Assembly: GCA_019240835.1 (NCBI GenBank)
Contig: JAFAXQ010000305.1
Coordinates: 1 to 46,599, forward strand
Direction of reading: 5' to 3'
From: Ktedonobacteraceae bacterium
GTDB taxonomy: Bacteria; Chloroflexota; Ktedonobacteria; Ktedonobacterales; Ktedonobacteraceae
DNA: 46,599 nucleotides
A program made the position numbers and the translations under genes. The notes under the pieces were generated by a model. It was not told the DNA's origin, searched no databases, and saw nothing but the letters and a program-made list of their open reading frames with translations. This document shows, in pieces, positions 8,511 through 15,465 of this stretch (positions are counted from its first letter, which is position 1; each line of letters starts with the position of its first letter).

Positions 8511-9335
8511 TTACCAGCCATAGCGTTTCAGTCCTTTGTCCAGCACCTCGACGACTTTCTGCCCGGTTGCATATGAGTCATGGGTTGAGCGACCCGTGAT
8601 AAATGGGAAGTCAACAATGACAGAGATTTCCCTACCGAAGTTGCCGATGTAGCCTCCCTCGGGACCAGTTGCATCATGCAAGATGTACTCTAGGGGATAG
8701 GGAGGTGGACCTATATTAATGTCAGTGCCGACGAATCCGGTACCGTCCTTGTAATCATATTCCTTGCAGTGACCTGTTACGTGCTTGCCCCAGATAATGC
8801 TCTTGCGGAGGACAAAGTCACGAGCAAAAGCAAGACAGGCAACACCATAGCAGATTGCGCCAACAGGTTTTCCCGCCCTATAAAAGCTGAGGATAAGGTC
8901 ATGCACTCTGTGGTTGTTGGCCAAGTCAATGATGGGGCCACTACCGCCAACGATAAAGATGGTGGCGTACGGTTCGATCTCTTGCTGGACCTTGTCGACA
9001 GCATCGTTGTACGCTTCCATTTCTCGTAAGAAGTTGGCAGAACAGTAGTAAGGTCGATCTGGCAACCACGCCGACAGGTTGATCGGGTTATTGAGGCGGT
9101 CTGACTTGTCCAGTTCACGAACCTTGTTGGCCATTTCTCTGCTGGTAACGGACTTGCCAAGCGGTGGATCGATGAAACTGGGATTCATGCTGGGAGGCAG
9201 GGGAACGGGTCGCTTTCCCTTTGAGGTGGCAAAGGTGCTCTCGTAGCCCGCAGCATCGAACGTCTCTAAGGGACCGACGAGCTCTTCACCCCAGTACCCC
9301 CATTCGGATAATACTATCAGGATCTTTTTTGTCAT
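8511..9335 (-). CDS. DJ-1/PfpI family protein (type 1 glutamine amidotransferase-like)
   Basis: The 274-residue protein fits the larger Hsp31-like branch of the DJ-1/PfpI superfamily. The opening strand KKILIVLSEWGYWGEE, the ATIFIVGGSGPIIDL segment and the nucleophile elbow GKPVGAICYGVACL are visible. The Cys of AICYG is at the expected nucleophile position, but the following residue is Tyr rather than the His of Hsp31-type AICHG, so protease or glyoxalase activity should not be assumed. Family roles include glyoxalase, deglycase, isocyanide hydratase and chaperone. GAGGT lies 7 nt before the ATG. It is the first gene of the minus-strand operon, after a leader of about 210 nt with strong inverted repeats. 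A role in handling reactive carbonyls made by the ThDP enzyme is inferred. Confidence 0.85.
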   Translation of the reverse strand: MTKKILIVLSEWGYWGEELVGPLETFDAAGYESTFATSKGKRPVPLPPSMNPSFIDPPLGKSVTSREMANKVRELDKSDRLNNPINLSAWLPDRPYYCSANFLREMEAYNDAVDKVQQEIEPYATIFIVGGSGPIIDLANNHRVHDLILSFYRAGKPVGAICYGVACLAFARDFVLRKSIIWGKHVTGHCKEYDYKDGTGFVGTDINIGPPPYPLEYILHDATGPEGGYIGNFGREISVIVDFPFITGRSTHDSYATGQKVVEVLDKGLKRYGW

Positions 9336-9410
9336 CTGGCTACCTCGTTCTACTGGTTTCCTCGTTGACTACGCAAATAAGCAAATCTCATTCTCTTGGA
9401 TAGTGCCGAA

Positions 9411-9471
9411 CATCACACTTGTATTGCAAAAAACCACCGGGGAAGGTCACAAGTGTGATGGGCTGTGACCT
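9411..9471 (-). promoter_or_regulatory. Overlapping inverted repeats in the leader of the ThDP/Mo-hydroxylase operon
   Basis: Two perfect inverted repeats overlap. One pairs 9411-9422 (CATCACACTTGT) with 9449-9460 over 12 bp with a 26-nt loop. The other pairs 9444-9451 (AGGTCACA) with 9464-9471 over 8 bp with a 12-nt loop. They share bases 9449-9451, and most of one arm of the first lies in the loop of the second, so both cannot form fully in one RNA. A run of six U lies in the loop of the first (9428-9433). The block is downstream of a candidate promoter and 76 bp or more from the first start codon, so it should be in the transcribed leader. It may be an attenuator-like switch, or DNA operators. 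Confidence 0.7.
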
Positions 9472-9551
9472 ACTCAGCACGCCTAGCCTAGCTCCTGTCT
9501 TCTCTACGAGAGCGGTAAGAAGCTTTGCAGTACACTTCAGTATCTATTGGA

Positions 9552-9580
9552 AGAATACATGATGCGTCAGAATAAGTCAA
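9552..9580 (-). promoter_or_regulatory. Candidate sigma-70-type promoter of the DJ-1/ThDP/Mo-hydroxylase operon
   Basis: On the minus strand the -35 box TTGACT (9575-9580) is followed by a 17-nt spacer and the -10 box TATTCT (9552-9557), which match 5/6 and 4/6 of the consensus. Transcription would start near 9545, leaving a leader of about 210 nt before the DJ-1-like start codon. Confidence 0.6.
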
Positions 9581-9637
9581 TAGATTTCATCGCATCAGTA
9601 CTATATTGCTATGCTTATATATTCTTGTTAGTGCTTT

Positions 9638-9675
9638 AGCACCATAGTACTACTGCAATGTATTACTATGGTGCT
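9638..9675. promoter_or_regulatory. 12-bp perfect inverted repeat between divergent promoters
   Basis: AGCACCATAGTA at 9638-9649 is repeated in inverted form at 9664-9675 with a 14-bp spacer. It lies between the leftward promoter (-35 at 9580) and the rightward promoter (-35 at 9827). No gene ends here, so it is unlikely to be a terminator; a regulator binding site or a small structured RNA is more likely. The surrounding 9580-9830 is clearly AT-rich and has no ORF that I can support. Confidence 0.6.
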
Positions 9676-9826
9676 GCACTCAACATAAGACATGGCTGCC
9701 CATTGTCATATCAAATAAGCATTTTTTATGGTTGGTATATGTTCTTAATGTGTAATATATTTTGTCCTCAATGGTAATCGAAATATGTTTTATTCTGTAT
9801 AAACTCTTTAGCTGTGAACAAGACTA

Positions 9827-9856
9827 TTGACAAACTTCCTGCTCTTGTGTTACATT
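9827..9856 (+). promoter_or_regulatory. Candidate sigma-70-type promoter of the ferritin-like/CDGSH gene
   Basis: A perfect -35 box TTGACA (9827-9832) is followed at 17 or 18 nt by TTACAT (9850-9855) or TACATT (9851-9856). The start point would fall at about 9861-9863, directly on the first base of the leader hairpin GGCGA/TCGCC. Confidence 0.65.
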
Positions 9857-9860
9857 TATG

Positions 9861-9900
9861 GGCGATTGTAGAGTCGCCAAGGTCTCTACGAAAAGTAGAG
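9861..9900 (+). promoter_or_regulatory. Three-segment structured 5' leader of the ferritin-like/CDGSH gene
   Basis: A first hairpin pairs GGCGA (9861-9865) with TCGCC (9874-9878), and its loop contains GTAGAG (9868-9873). A second hairpin pairs CTCTAC (9884-9889) with a second GTAGAG (9895-9900) across a GAAAA loop. CTCTAC can therefore pair with either GTAGAG copy. The ribosome binding site AAGGA (9924-9928) lies 24 nt after the second hairpin. The layout could be an RNA switch or only a stabilising 5' structure. Confidence 0.6.
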
Positions 9901-9937
9901 TTATTTCCTGTAGATAAAGAAAGAAGGAAAGTCAGAT

Positions 9938-11974
9938 ATGTCGCAGACGGTCCCTGGTGCCAAGGTTGATCGCTCGCACATTGCGCCCGTCAAGACACGC
10001 GAAGAGTTGATCTATCTGCTGTCGCGTGCCGCCGAACTGGAACACGGGCTGGCCTGTATTTATTTGTTTGCCGCCTACTCGCTCAAGAGCGACGTCAGTG
10101 AAGGCGGCATGACCGAGCAGCAAGCTGAGATGGTGCGCGGCTGGCGACGATTTCTGTGCAAGGTGGCAGTCGAAGAGATGGGCCATCTGGCTCAGGTCTC
10201 CAACATGCTTACTGCCATCGGTGGTGCGCCGCATTTCCGTCGCCCCAATTTTCCTCTACCTCCATCGGCGTTTCCCTTTGGCCTGCGTCTCAGCTTGGAA
10301 CCGTTCTGTCAGGAGACCATCGAACGCTTCGTCTGCTATGAAATGCCTGAGGCGGGCATTCTCTCAGCGGAAGAGCAGGCACCCTACGATGCCATGCGCG
10401 CCCGCGTCCTGGGAACGCAGCAGTCTGTACTGCCCAGTATGCCGGAGGAGGATGACGAGGGGTGTGAGCCGTTCGAGGTCGACTTCAAGACCGTGGGCGA
10501 GCTGTACCACAAGATTGAGACGGGGTTTGGCTATATGGCGGAAGAGGAGCTCTTCATCGGACCGCCTGAAGCACAGGCCAACGCCCGCTTTGTCGATCTG
10601 AGCGGCGACTTGATTTCGATTGTAGATCGTGCCTCGGCCTGTGCGGCCATTGAGTGCATCGTTGAGCAAGGTGAGGCTCCCACCTCAGCCCATCCCGACG
10701 CGCACTTCTGCGTCTTCGACAAGATTCGCATCCAGTACGAAGAAGCGCTGGCGCAGGCGCAACAGAGCGGCGTTCCCTTCGAGCCAGTGCGACCGGTCGT
10801 CTCCAATCCGATGACGCGCTTCTACGACGATACTTCTGGTGGCATCGTCATCAGTGATGCCCTTACTCACGAGGTCGCCGACCTGTTCAATGGTGCCTAT
10901 GACACGATGTTGCTCATCCTGTTGCGCTTCTTTGCTCATAACGAGGAAACAGAGGCTGAACTGGAGCAGCTCTCGCGAGCTACACTGCGGCTCATGACCA
11001 CTGTCATTCGCCCGCTGGGCGAGGTGCTGACCAAGATGCCAGTAGGTAGTGTCGCGCCGTCGGGTAAGACTGCCGGTCCGGGCTTTGGCTACAACCGTGA
11101 TATCCACCTGCTACCGCATAAGCGCTCAGCCTGGGTCTTCTTCGGCGAGCGGCTGTGGCAATTGGCCAGGATTGCGACCAAGCTGCGCTTGAACCCCACC
11201 ATTCCCACCGAGTTGCAGGAAGCCACAGCTGCGCTGCAGGATTTGGCCTGTCAATTTGCACCTGTGGATGGTCCCCGTGGGGTGGCAGCCGAGGTTGCCG
11301 AGTTGAAAGAGATGGAGGTGGGGCTGGCATGCAGCATCCAAGCGTCGCGCAACGGTCCCTATCTGCTGACCAACGTCGAAAACCTGCAGAACTCACGAGG
11401 AGAGCGCATCGCGACTCGCCCACAGATGGCGCTGTGTCGTTGCGGCGGCTCGGCCATTAAGCCTTTCTGTGATGGCACCCATGCACGTATTGGGTTCACT
11501 GGTGACAAGCAACCCGACCGCGTGCCGGATCGAGAAGACACCTATGTCGGTGAGCAGATCACGGTACTGGATAACCGTGGCATCTGCCAGCACTCCGGCT
11601 TCTGCACAGACAACCTGGCGTCGGTCTTCCGCTTGCGCCAGGAACCGTGGATTGATGCTAATGGTTCCAGGATGGAAGAGATTATTGCCGCTGTACGAGC
11701 CTGCCCCTCCGGCGCACTCAGCTATGCCATTGGCGGTATTGAACGTCGCGACGAGGTCGATCAGGTTCGTGAGCCAATGATCACCGTCTCCAAAGATGGG
11801 CCGTATCGCGTCACTGGTGGCATCCCGCTCAAAGACGGGCAAGGCAACGATGAGCAGGGAGCGCAAGGCTCCTCGCGGGAGCACTATGCCCTGTGTCGGT
11901 GCGGCCAATCCAAGAACAAACCGTTCTGCAGCGGCCAACACTGGTATGTTAACTTCCATGATGAGAAGAACTGA
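9938..11974 (+). CDS. Ferritin-like domain / CDGSH / 4Fe-4S-like / CDGSH fusion protein
   Basis: This 678-residue protein is a chain of iron domains. Residues about 18-230 form a ferritin-like domain of the type also found in VioB-like proteins (AAELEHGLACIYLF, then VAVEEMGHLAQVSNMLTAIGG, with Glu and EExxH metal ligands). Residues 500-515 are a CDGSH [2Fe-2S] site with C500, C502, C511 and H515 (CRCGGSAIKPFCDGTH). Residues about 530-600 look like the Fer4_19 divergent mono-cluster domain (GICQHSGFC, then ACPSGAL). Residues 653-668 are a second CDGSH-like site with C653, C655, C664 and H668, but its core reads CSGQH instead of CDGSH. The start has AAGGA 9 nt upstream. It is cytoplasmic, with no signal peptide. 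Redox or iron handling is likely; the substrate is unknown. It is divergent from the Mo-hydroxylase operon. Confidence 0.85.
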   Translation: MSQTVPGAKVDRSHIAPVKTREELIYLLSRAAELEHGLACIYLFAAYSLKSDVSEGGMTEQQAEMVRGWRRFLCKVAVEEMGHLAQVSNMLTAIGGAPHFRRPNFPLPPSAFPFGLRLSLEPFCQETIERFVCYEMPEAGILSAEEQAPYDAMRARVLGTQQSVLPSMPEEDDEGCEPFEVDFKTVGELYHKIETGFGYMAEEELFIGPPEAQANARFVDLSGDLISIVDRASACAAIECIVEQGEAPTSAHPDAHFCVFDKIRIQYEEALAQAQQSGVPFEPVRPVVSNPMTRFYDDTSGGIVISDALTHEVADLFNGAYDTMLLILLRFFAHNEETEAELEQLSRATLRLMTTVIRPLGEVLTKMPVGSVAPSGKTAGPGFGYNRDIHLLPHKRSAWVFFGERLWQLARIATKLRLNPTIPTELQEATAALQDLACQFAPVDGPRGVAAEVAELKEMEVGLACSIQASRNGPYLLTNVENLQNSRGERIATRPQMALCRCGGSAIKPFCDGTHARIGFTGDKQPDRVPDREDTYVGEQITVLDNRGICQHSGFCTDNLASVFRLRQEPWIDANGSRMEEIIAAVRACPSGALSYAIGGIERRDEVDQVREPMITVSKDGPYRVTGGIPLKDGQGNDEQGAQGSSREHYALCRCGQSKNKPFCSGQHWYVNFHDEKN

Positions 11975-12024
11975 GGAGCAGGAGATATCCTCTCAAAGCA
12001 GGAACAACTTGGGGAGCTTTTATC

Positions 12025-12801
12025 ATGAGCGCATTATTTCTGAGCATACCTTCGTGGTTGCTTTTCGTTCTCTTCGTAGGTGGCTCTATTGTTGTCACCT
12101 TTTTGGGGGTGTTAGTGCTGCGCCGTCGAAAAATGAAATTGATGAGTAATGAGTCTATTGGTTTCATTTTTGCCACGGTGAGTGTCGTGTATGCTGTGTT
12201 ACTAGGATTTTTGGTTATTTACGTCTGGGAAGCATTTGGTTCGGCTGAACATGCCGTGTCGGAAGAAGCAGCAGCTATTGTTGTTACTGCTCGCTATTCT
12301 GCATCGTTTCCTGAACCTATACGCGGTGTAATGCATGATCGGCTTCGCCATTACACAGAACTGGTGATCAACGACGAATGGCCAATGATGCAGCAGACTG
12401 GCGGAGACCGCTTTGGTTCTGAGGAGGGTTCCCAGGACATGCAGGCGATGTTTAACATTATACAACAGAGACTGCCACAGACTGCTGTTACTGCCAACGT
12501 GTTGTCTAGCTTGAGTACCCTGAGTCAGGATCGTCTGTTGCGCCTTCAGTCAGCTACGTCCATACCGGACTATTTCTGGCTTGTGCTCATAGTTGGAGGT
12601 ATGGTTGTCACCTACTTGGGCATGATCTTAGAGATTGAGAACGCCAGGCTACACCTAGTACTGACGGGACTGCTAGTCACCATCATCGCTATGTCTCTCT
12701 GGCTTGTTGCGATCATTAATAACCCCTTTGGCGGTGATCTGCAAGTGTCCACAGACTCTTTGCAGTATGCGCTACATGTGATTAGTCTCCTACCGCGCTA
12801 A
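12025..12801 (+). CDS. DUF4239 (bestrophin-like) membrane protein
   Basis: The 258-residue protein has two hydrophobic segments at the N-terminus (about residues 8-31 and 45-67), a soluble middle of about 110 residues and two hydrophobic segments near the C-terminus (about 185-205 and 212-234). The segment FIFATVSVVYAVLLGFLVIYVW followed by EEAAAIVV is characteristic of the DUF4239 family, which is often called bestrophin-like. A channel or ion-homeostasis role is only suggested by that name. GGGGAG precedes the ATG by 8 nt. It lies 50 bp after the ferritin-like gene and is probably cotranscribed with it. A hairpin at 12830-12878 follows. Confidence 0.75.
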   Translation: MSALFLSIPSWLLFVLFVGGSIVVTFLGVLVLRRRKMKLMSNESIGFIFATVSVVYAVLLGFLVIYVWEAFGSAEHAVSEEAAAIVVTARYSASFPEPIRGVMHDRLRHYTELVINDEWPMMQQTGGDRFGSEEGSQDMQAMFNIIQQRLPQTAVTANVLSSLSTLSQDRLLRLQSATSIPDYFWLVLIVGGMVVTYLGMILEIENARLHLVLTGLLVTIIAMSLWLVAIINNPFGGDLQVSTDSLQYALHVISLLPR

Positions 12802-12823
12802 TTACTAAGCCATATGTTGGTCA

Positions 12824-12880
12824 TGCGTAGGGGCATGATTGATCACACCCCAGGCCGGGGCGTCATCAATCATGCTCCAA
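12824..12880 (+). repeat. Dispersed palindromic element, copy 1 (possible terminator)
   Basis: A long hairpin pairs 12830-12843 with 12865-12878 (14 bp with one G-U pair), with CCCC (12848-12851) and GGGG (12857-12860) inside the loop. There is no U-run after it. Its outer end GTAGGGGCATGAT followed by ATCACA is shared, in inverted orientation, with the elements at 20259-20345 and 32700-32797, which suggests one REP- or MITE-like family. Confidence 0.5.
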
Positions 12881-12927
12881 CAATGATCTTTAACAAGTTT
12901 TAAGAAGGTACAAGGAGGTTCGCTTCC

Positions 12928-13773
12928 ATGTTATACACACGACGTATTTCGCTGAACATGCTACTTATGGGAAGTTGTCTTATCCTTTCTCTGCTTTTCA
13001 CCGCCTGTACTGGTGTAAGCATTGGCAGCGGCTCAACGCTCAACTTGGTCACACCTGGCACCTTGACGGTGGGCAGCGATACAAACTATCCACCGAAAGA
13101 GTTTGCCAAACCTAATGCGGAGGGGTACACTGGCTTCGACGTTGATCTGATTACGGCGATTGCGCAGCGTATGGGACTCAAGACCAAAATTTTCACGACA
13201 GGCTTTGATACGATTCTTGATGGTCTGAATGCTAAGCGCTTCGATGTCGTCATTTCATCGATGGGTATTACTAATGAGCGCGAGCAGAAGGCAGACTTCG
13301 TGCATTATTTTAACACAGGCACGTCACTGCTGGTGCGCAAAGGTAATCCCAAGCATATCAAGTCACTCAGCGACCTGTGCGGCCTGGGTGTAGGTGTGCA
13401 AGCAGACACAGTAGAGCAGAGCGATTTGACCACCGCCGACCAGACCTGCAAGGCGCAGAATAAGCCTGGCATTCGTGTCAGCGTTCTACAAGACGAAGTC
13501 GATGTTGTACAGTTATTAAAGGCTGGTAGCGTCGACGCAACGTATCAAGACTCACCGGTGACTACCTACTATTTGAGCCAGGACCCGGGAGATTTCGCTG
13601 TTGGCGGCTTGGTCACCAAAGCTATCCCCGAAGGCATTGCAGTAGCCAAGGGCAACACTGCCATGTTCAATGCTGTACAGAATGCCTTCAAGCAGGTGGA
13701 AGCAGACGGCACCTATCACCAACTTCTTGCGAAGTGGGACCTTGAGAGCGGCGATATTACTGTTACTGGCTAA
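12928..13773 (+). CDS. Amino-acid-type ABC transporter substrate-binding lipoprotein (SBP_bac_3)
   Basis: This 281-residue protein begins with a lipoprotein signal: positively charged MLYTRRISLN, a hydrophobic core and the lipobox LFTAC with Cys27, so it should be anchored at the outer face of the membrane. The mature part follows the polar amino acid binding family: GTLTVGSDTNYPPKEF, GFDVDLITAIAQRMG, then FDVVISSMGITNERE and KAGSVDATYQDSPVT. It captures a small polar substrate for an ABC importer. No permease or ATPase gene lies next to it, so its partner is elsewhere. AAGGAGG precedes the ATG by 9 nt. It ends 23 bp before a convergent gene, with a shared bidirectional terminator. Confidence 0.9.
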   Translation: MLYTRRISLNMLLMGSCLILSLLFTACTGVSIGSGSTLNLVTPGTLTVGSDTNYPPKEFAKPNAEGYTGFDVDLITAIAQRMGLKTKIFTTGFDTILDGLNAKRFDVVISSMGITNEREQKADFVHYFNTGTSLLVRKGNPKHIKSLSDLCGLGVGVQADTVEQSDLTTADQTCKAQNKPGIRVSVLQDEVDVVQLLKAGSVDATYQDSPVTTYYLSQDPGDFAVGGLVTKAIPEGIAVAKGNTAMFNAVQNAFKQVEADGTYHQLLAKWDLESGDITVTG

Positions 13774-13776
13774 CAC

Positions 13777-13822
13777 TAGGGCGAGCGTCACCTTCTTAGA
13801 AAAGTGACGCTCGCCCTATTTT
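13777..13822. terminator. Bidirectional terminator overlapping the 3' end of the NAD(P)HX repair gene
   Basis: A perfect 15-bp inverted repeat pairs 13777-13791 (TAGGGCGAGCGTCAC) with 13804-13818, followed by TTTT at 13819-13822 on the plus strand. It lies between convergent genes. The right arm is inside the last codons of the minus-strand gene, which ends at 13796. Confidence 0.85.
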
Positions 13823-15349
13823 AACCATCGCTCGCGGAATGTGCGGTAGGAGGTCAGAGGCGAGCATACCTGCGTGACCTAATTCCTCGCTCAGCATATC
13901 TGCTGCCACCGTGTGTAGGTACACGGCACTGCTGGCGGCGTCCAAGGGGGATAGCCCTTGCGCCAGTAGGCCCGCTATCATGCCTGCCAGGACATCACCT
14001 GTGCCCGCCGAGGCCAGGGCCGGGTTGGCCAACCAGTTGATGCGTGTCCGGTCGTCGGGGGTAGTGATGATGGTGCAGGCACCTTTGAGCACGAGAATAA
14101 CCTGCCACTCTTTGGCCTTGTTACGTGCCAGTTCCAGGCGCTCTACGTCGCCCCCTGATACTTTCAGGCCGTTACAGAGACGCCCCATTTCACCGGGGTG
14201 GGGAGTGATAATAGTTCCTTGAGGAAGTAGTGTCCACCAGTGCTCTAAAGCAGAGAGGTTGTTCAATCCATCGGCGTCGATGACAAGGCGAGGACGTTGC
14301 TCATCCGGCAGTGAACGCAGATGCTCCAGTACCTCTAGCGTCACTTCGCGTGTGTTAGCAGACTGACCTAGCCCAGGGCCAAGGAGCAGTGCGCGATATC
14401 CCTCCAGGTGGTCGATCAATACCTGAGCGCGATCAAAGCTCTGCGCCTGCTCTTCAGGCAAAATAATAAATGTCGTCTCATGGAAGGCGCTTGCGTAGAT
14501 GGGCAACATCTTTTCTGTCACTGCAAGCGTAATCAGGCCAGCGCCGATTCGTCCTGCAGCGCTTCCGGCCAGAAATGCAGACCCTGGGTAGGGGGGTGAA
14601 CCGCAGAACAGCATGACTTTACCAAAGGTTCCTTTATTACTGTTCAATGGGCGATGCGGCAAGAGAACGGCCACAAGGTCGTCGGTCAACATCTCCGTCT
14701 GAAGGTGCTGCACCATCTCCCCTGGTAGCCCGATGTCACCTACGTAGAGTGTGCCAATGTAGTCGCGCCCAGGAAAGAAGAAAAACCCTTGTTTAGGGCA
14801 CGCGAAGGTAATCGTTATATCAGCGTGCAGTGTGGCAGGACCAACAGCTCCTGTGTCGGCGTTCAACCCGCTAGGTAGGTCGATGGCAACAATGTGCAGA
14901 GCACTGCGCTGCTCTTTCTCTTTGCGTACGCGCTCAAGCAGATTGCGCATATCCTCGGTGAGAGGGCGCGAGTTGCCCGTGCCCAGTAGGGAGTCAATGA
15001 CATAATCCGCGCTTTGCAGAGCTAACTCTAGCTCTGCTGCTGTGTTCACCGCACTGATATCCTCGCCGCGCACTGTCAGCTTGTGCTCTTTCCAAAGGTA
15101 GATGCTCACCAATGCTCCTGCTTGCTCCAGGTGGTGTGCTACGACCAGTCCGTCACCGCCGTTGTTGCCAGGACCGATGAGAAAGAGTATCTCCAGTCCA
15201 TTCATCGAGTGGTGTGGGGGCAGGTGTCGCTCTATGATGTCGGCTGCACTTTTGCCCGCATTCTGCATCAAGATGTGCGAGGTCAGGCCGTATTGACGCT
15301 CCGCCTGTGCTTCCAGTTCGCGCATTTCTGCAATGGTCACGATATGCAT
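13796..15349 (-). CDS. nnr: Bifunctional NAD(P)H-hydrate epimerase / ADP-dependent NAD(P)H-hydrate dehydratase
   Basis: The 517-residue protein joins the two NAD(P)HX repair domains. The N-terminal YjeF_N epimerase domain (about residues 1-210) shows MRELEAQAERQYGL, MQNAGKSAAD and GPGNNGGDGLVVA. The C-terminal carbohydrate-kinase-like dehydratase domain (about 225-515) shows NKGTFGKVMLFCGS, TPHPGEMGRL, VLKGACTII and the catalytic GTGDVLAGMIAG. Together they epimerise and dehydrate hydrated NADH and NADPH, a housekeeping metabolite repair function. I choose the ATG at 15349 because GGAGG lies 6 nt upstream and the protein then starts MHIVTIAEMRELE, typical for the family; an upstream in-frame ATG at 15391 would add 14 atypical residues. 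The C-terminal residues KIGRASLF are encoded within the terminator stem. Confidence 0.95.
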   Translation of the reverse strand: MHIVTIAEMRELEAQAERQYGLTSHILMQNAGKSAADIIERHLPPHHSMNGLEILFLIGPGNNGGDGLVVAHHLEQAGALVSIYLWKEHKLTVRGEDISAVNTAAELELALQSADYVIDSLLGTGNSRPLTEDMRNLLERVRKEKEQRSALHIVAIDLPSGLNADTGAVGPATLHADITITFACPKQGFFFFPGRDYIGTLYVGDIGLPGEMVQHLQTEMLTDDLVAVLLPHRPLNSNKGTFGKVMLFCGSPPYPGSAFLAGSAAGRIGAGLITLAVTEKMLPIYASAFHETTFIILPEEQAQSFDRAQVLIDHLEGYRALLLGPGLGQSANTREVTLEVLEHLRSLPDEQRPRLVIDADGLNNLSALEHWWTLLPQGTIITPHPGEMGRLCNGLKVSGGDVERLELARNKAKEWQVILVLKGACTIITTPDDRTRINWLANPALASAGTGDVLAGMIAGLLAQGLSPLDAASSAVYLHTVAADMLSEELGHAGMLASDLLPHIPRAMVKIGRASLF

Positions 15350-15453
15350 ACAAAACCTCCGAGTTTGTGCTGTGATTGTCATTTGATTCATGTATACTTG
15401 CTATCTATTGTATGTCCTCAGCAGGGGGATAGAAAGGGGTAGGCGTCATATGC

Positions 15454-15459
15454 TATACT
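15454..15459 (+). promoter_or_regulatory. -10 box placed for a leaderless transcript
   Basis: TATACT lies 6 bp before the ATG at 15466. A start point 6-7 bp after it falls on or next to the A of the start codon. No Shine-Dalgarno sequence is placed for this ATG. A -35 box is not clear. Confidence 0.5.
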
Positions 15460-15465
15460 GCGCGC

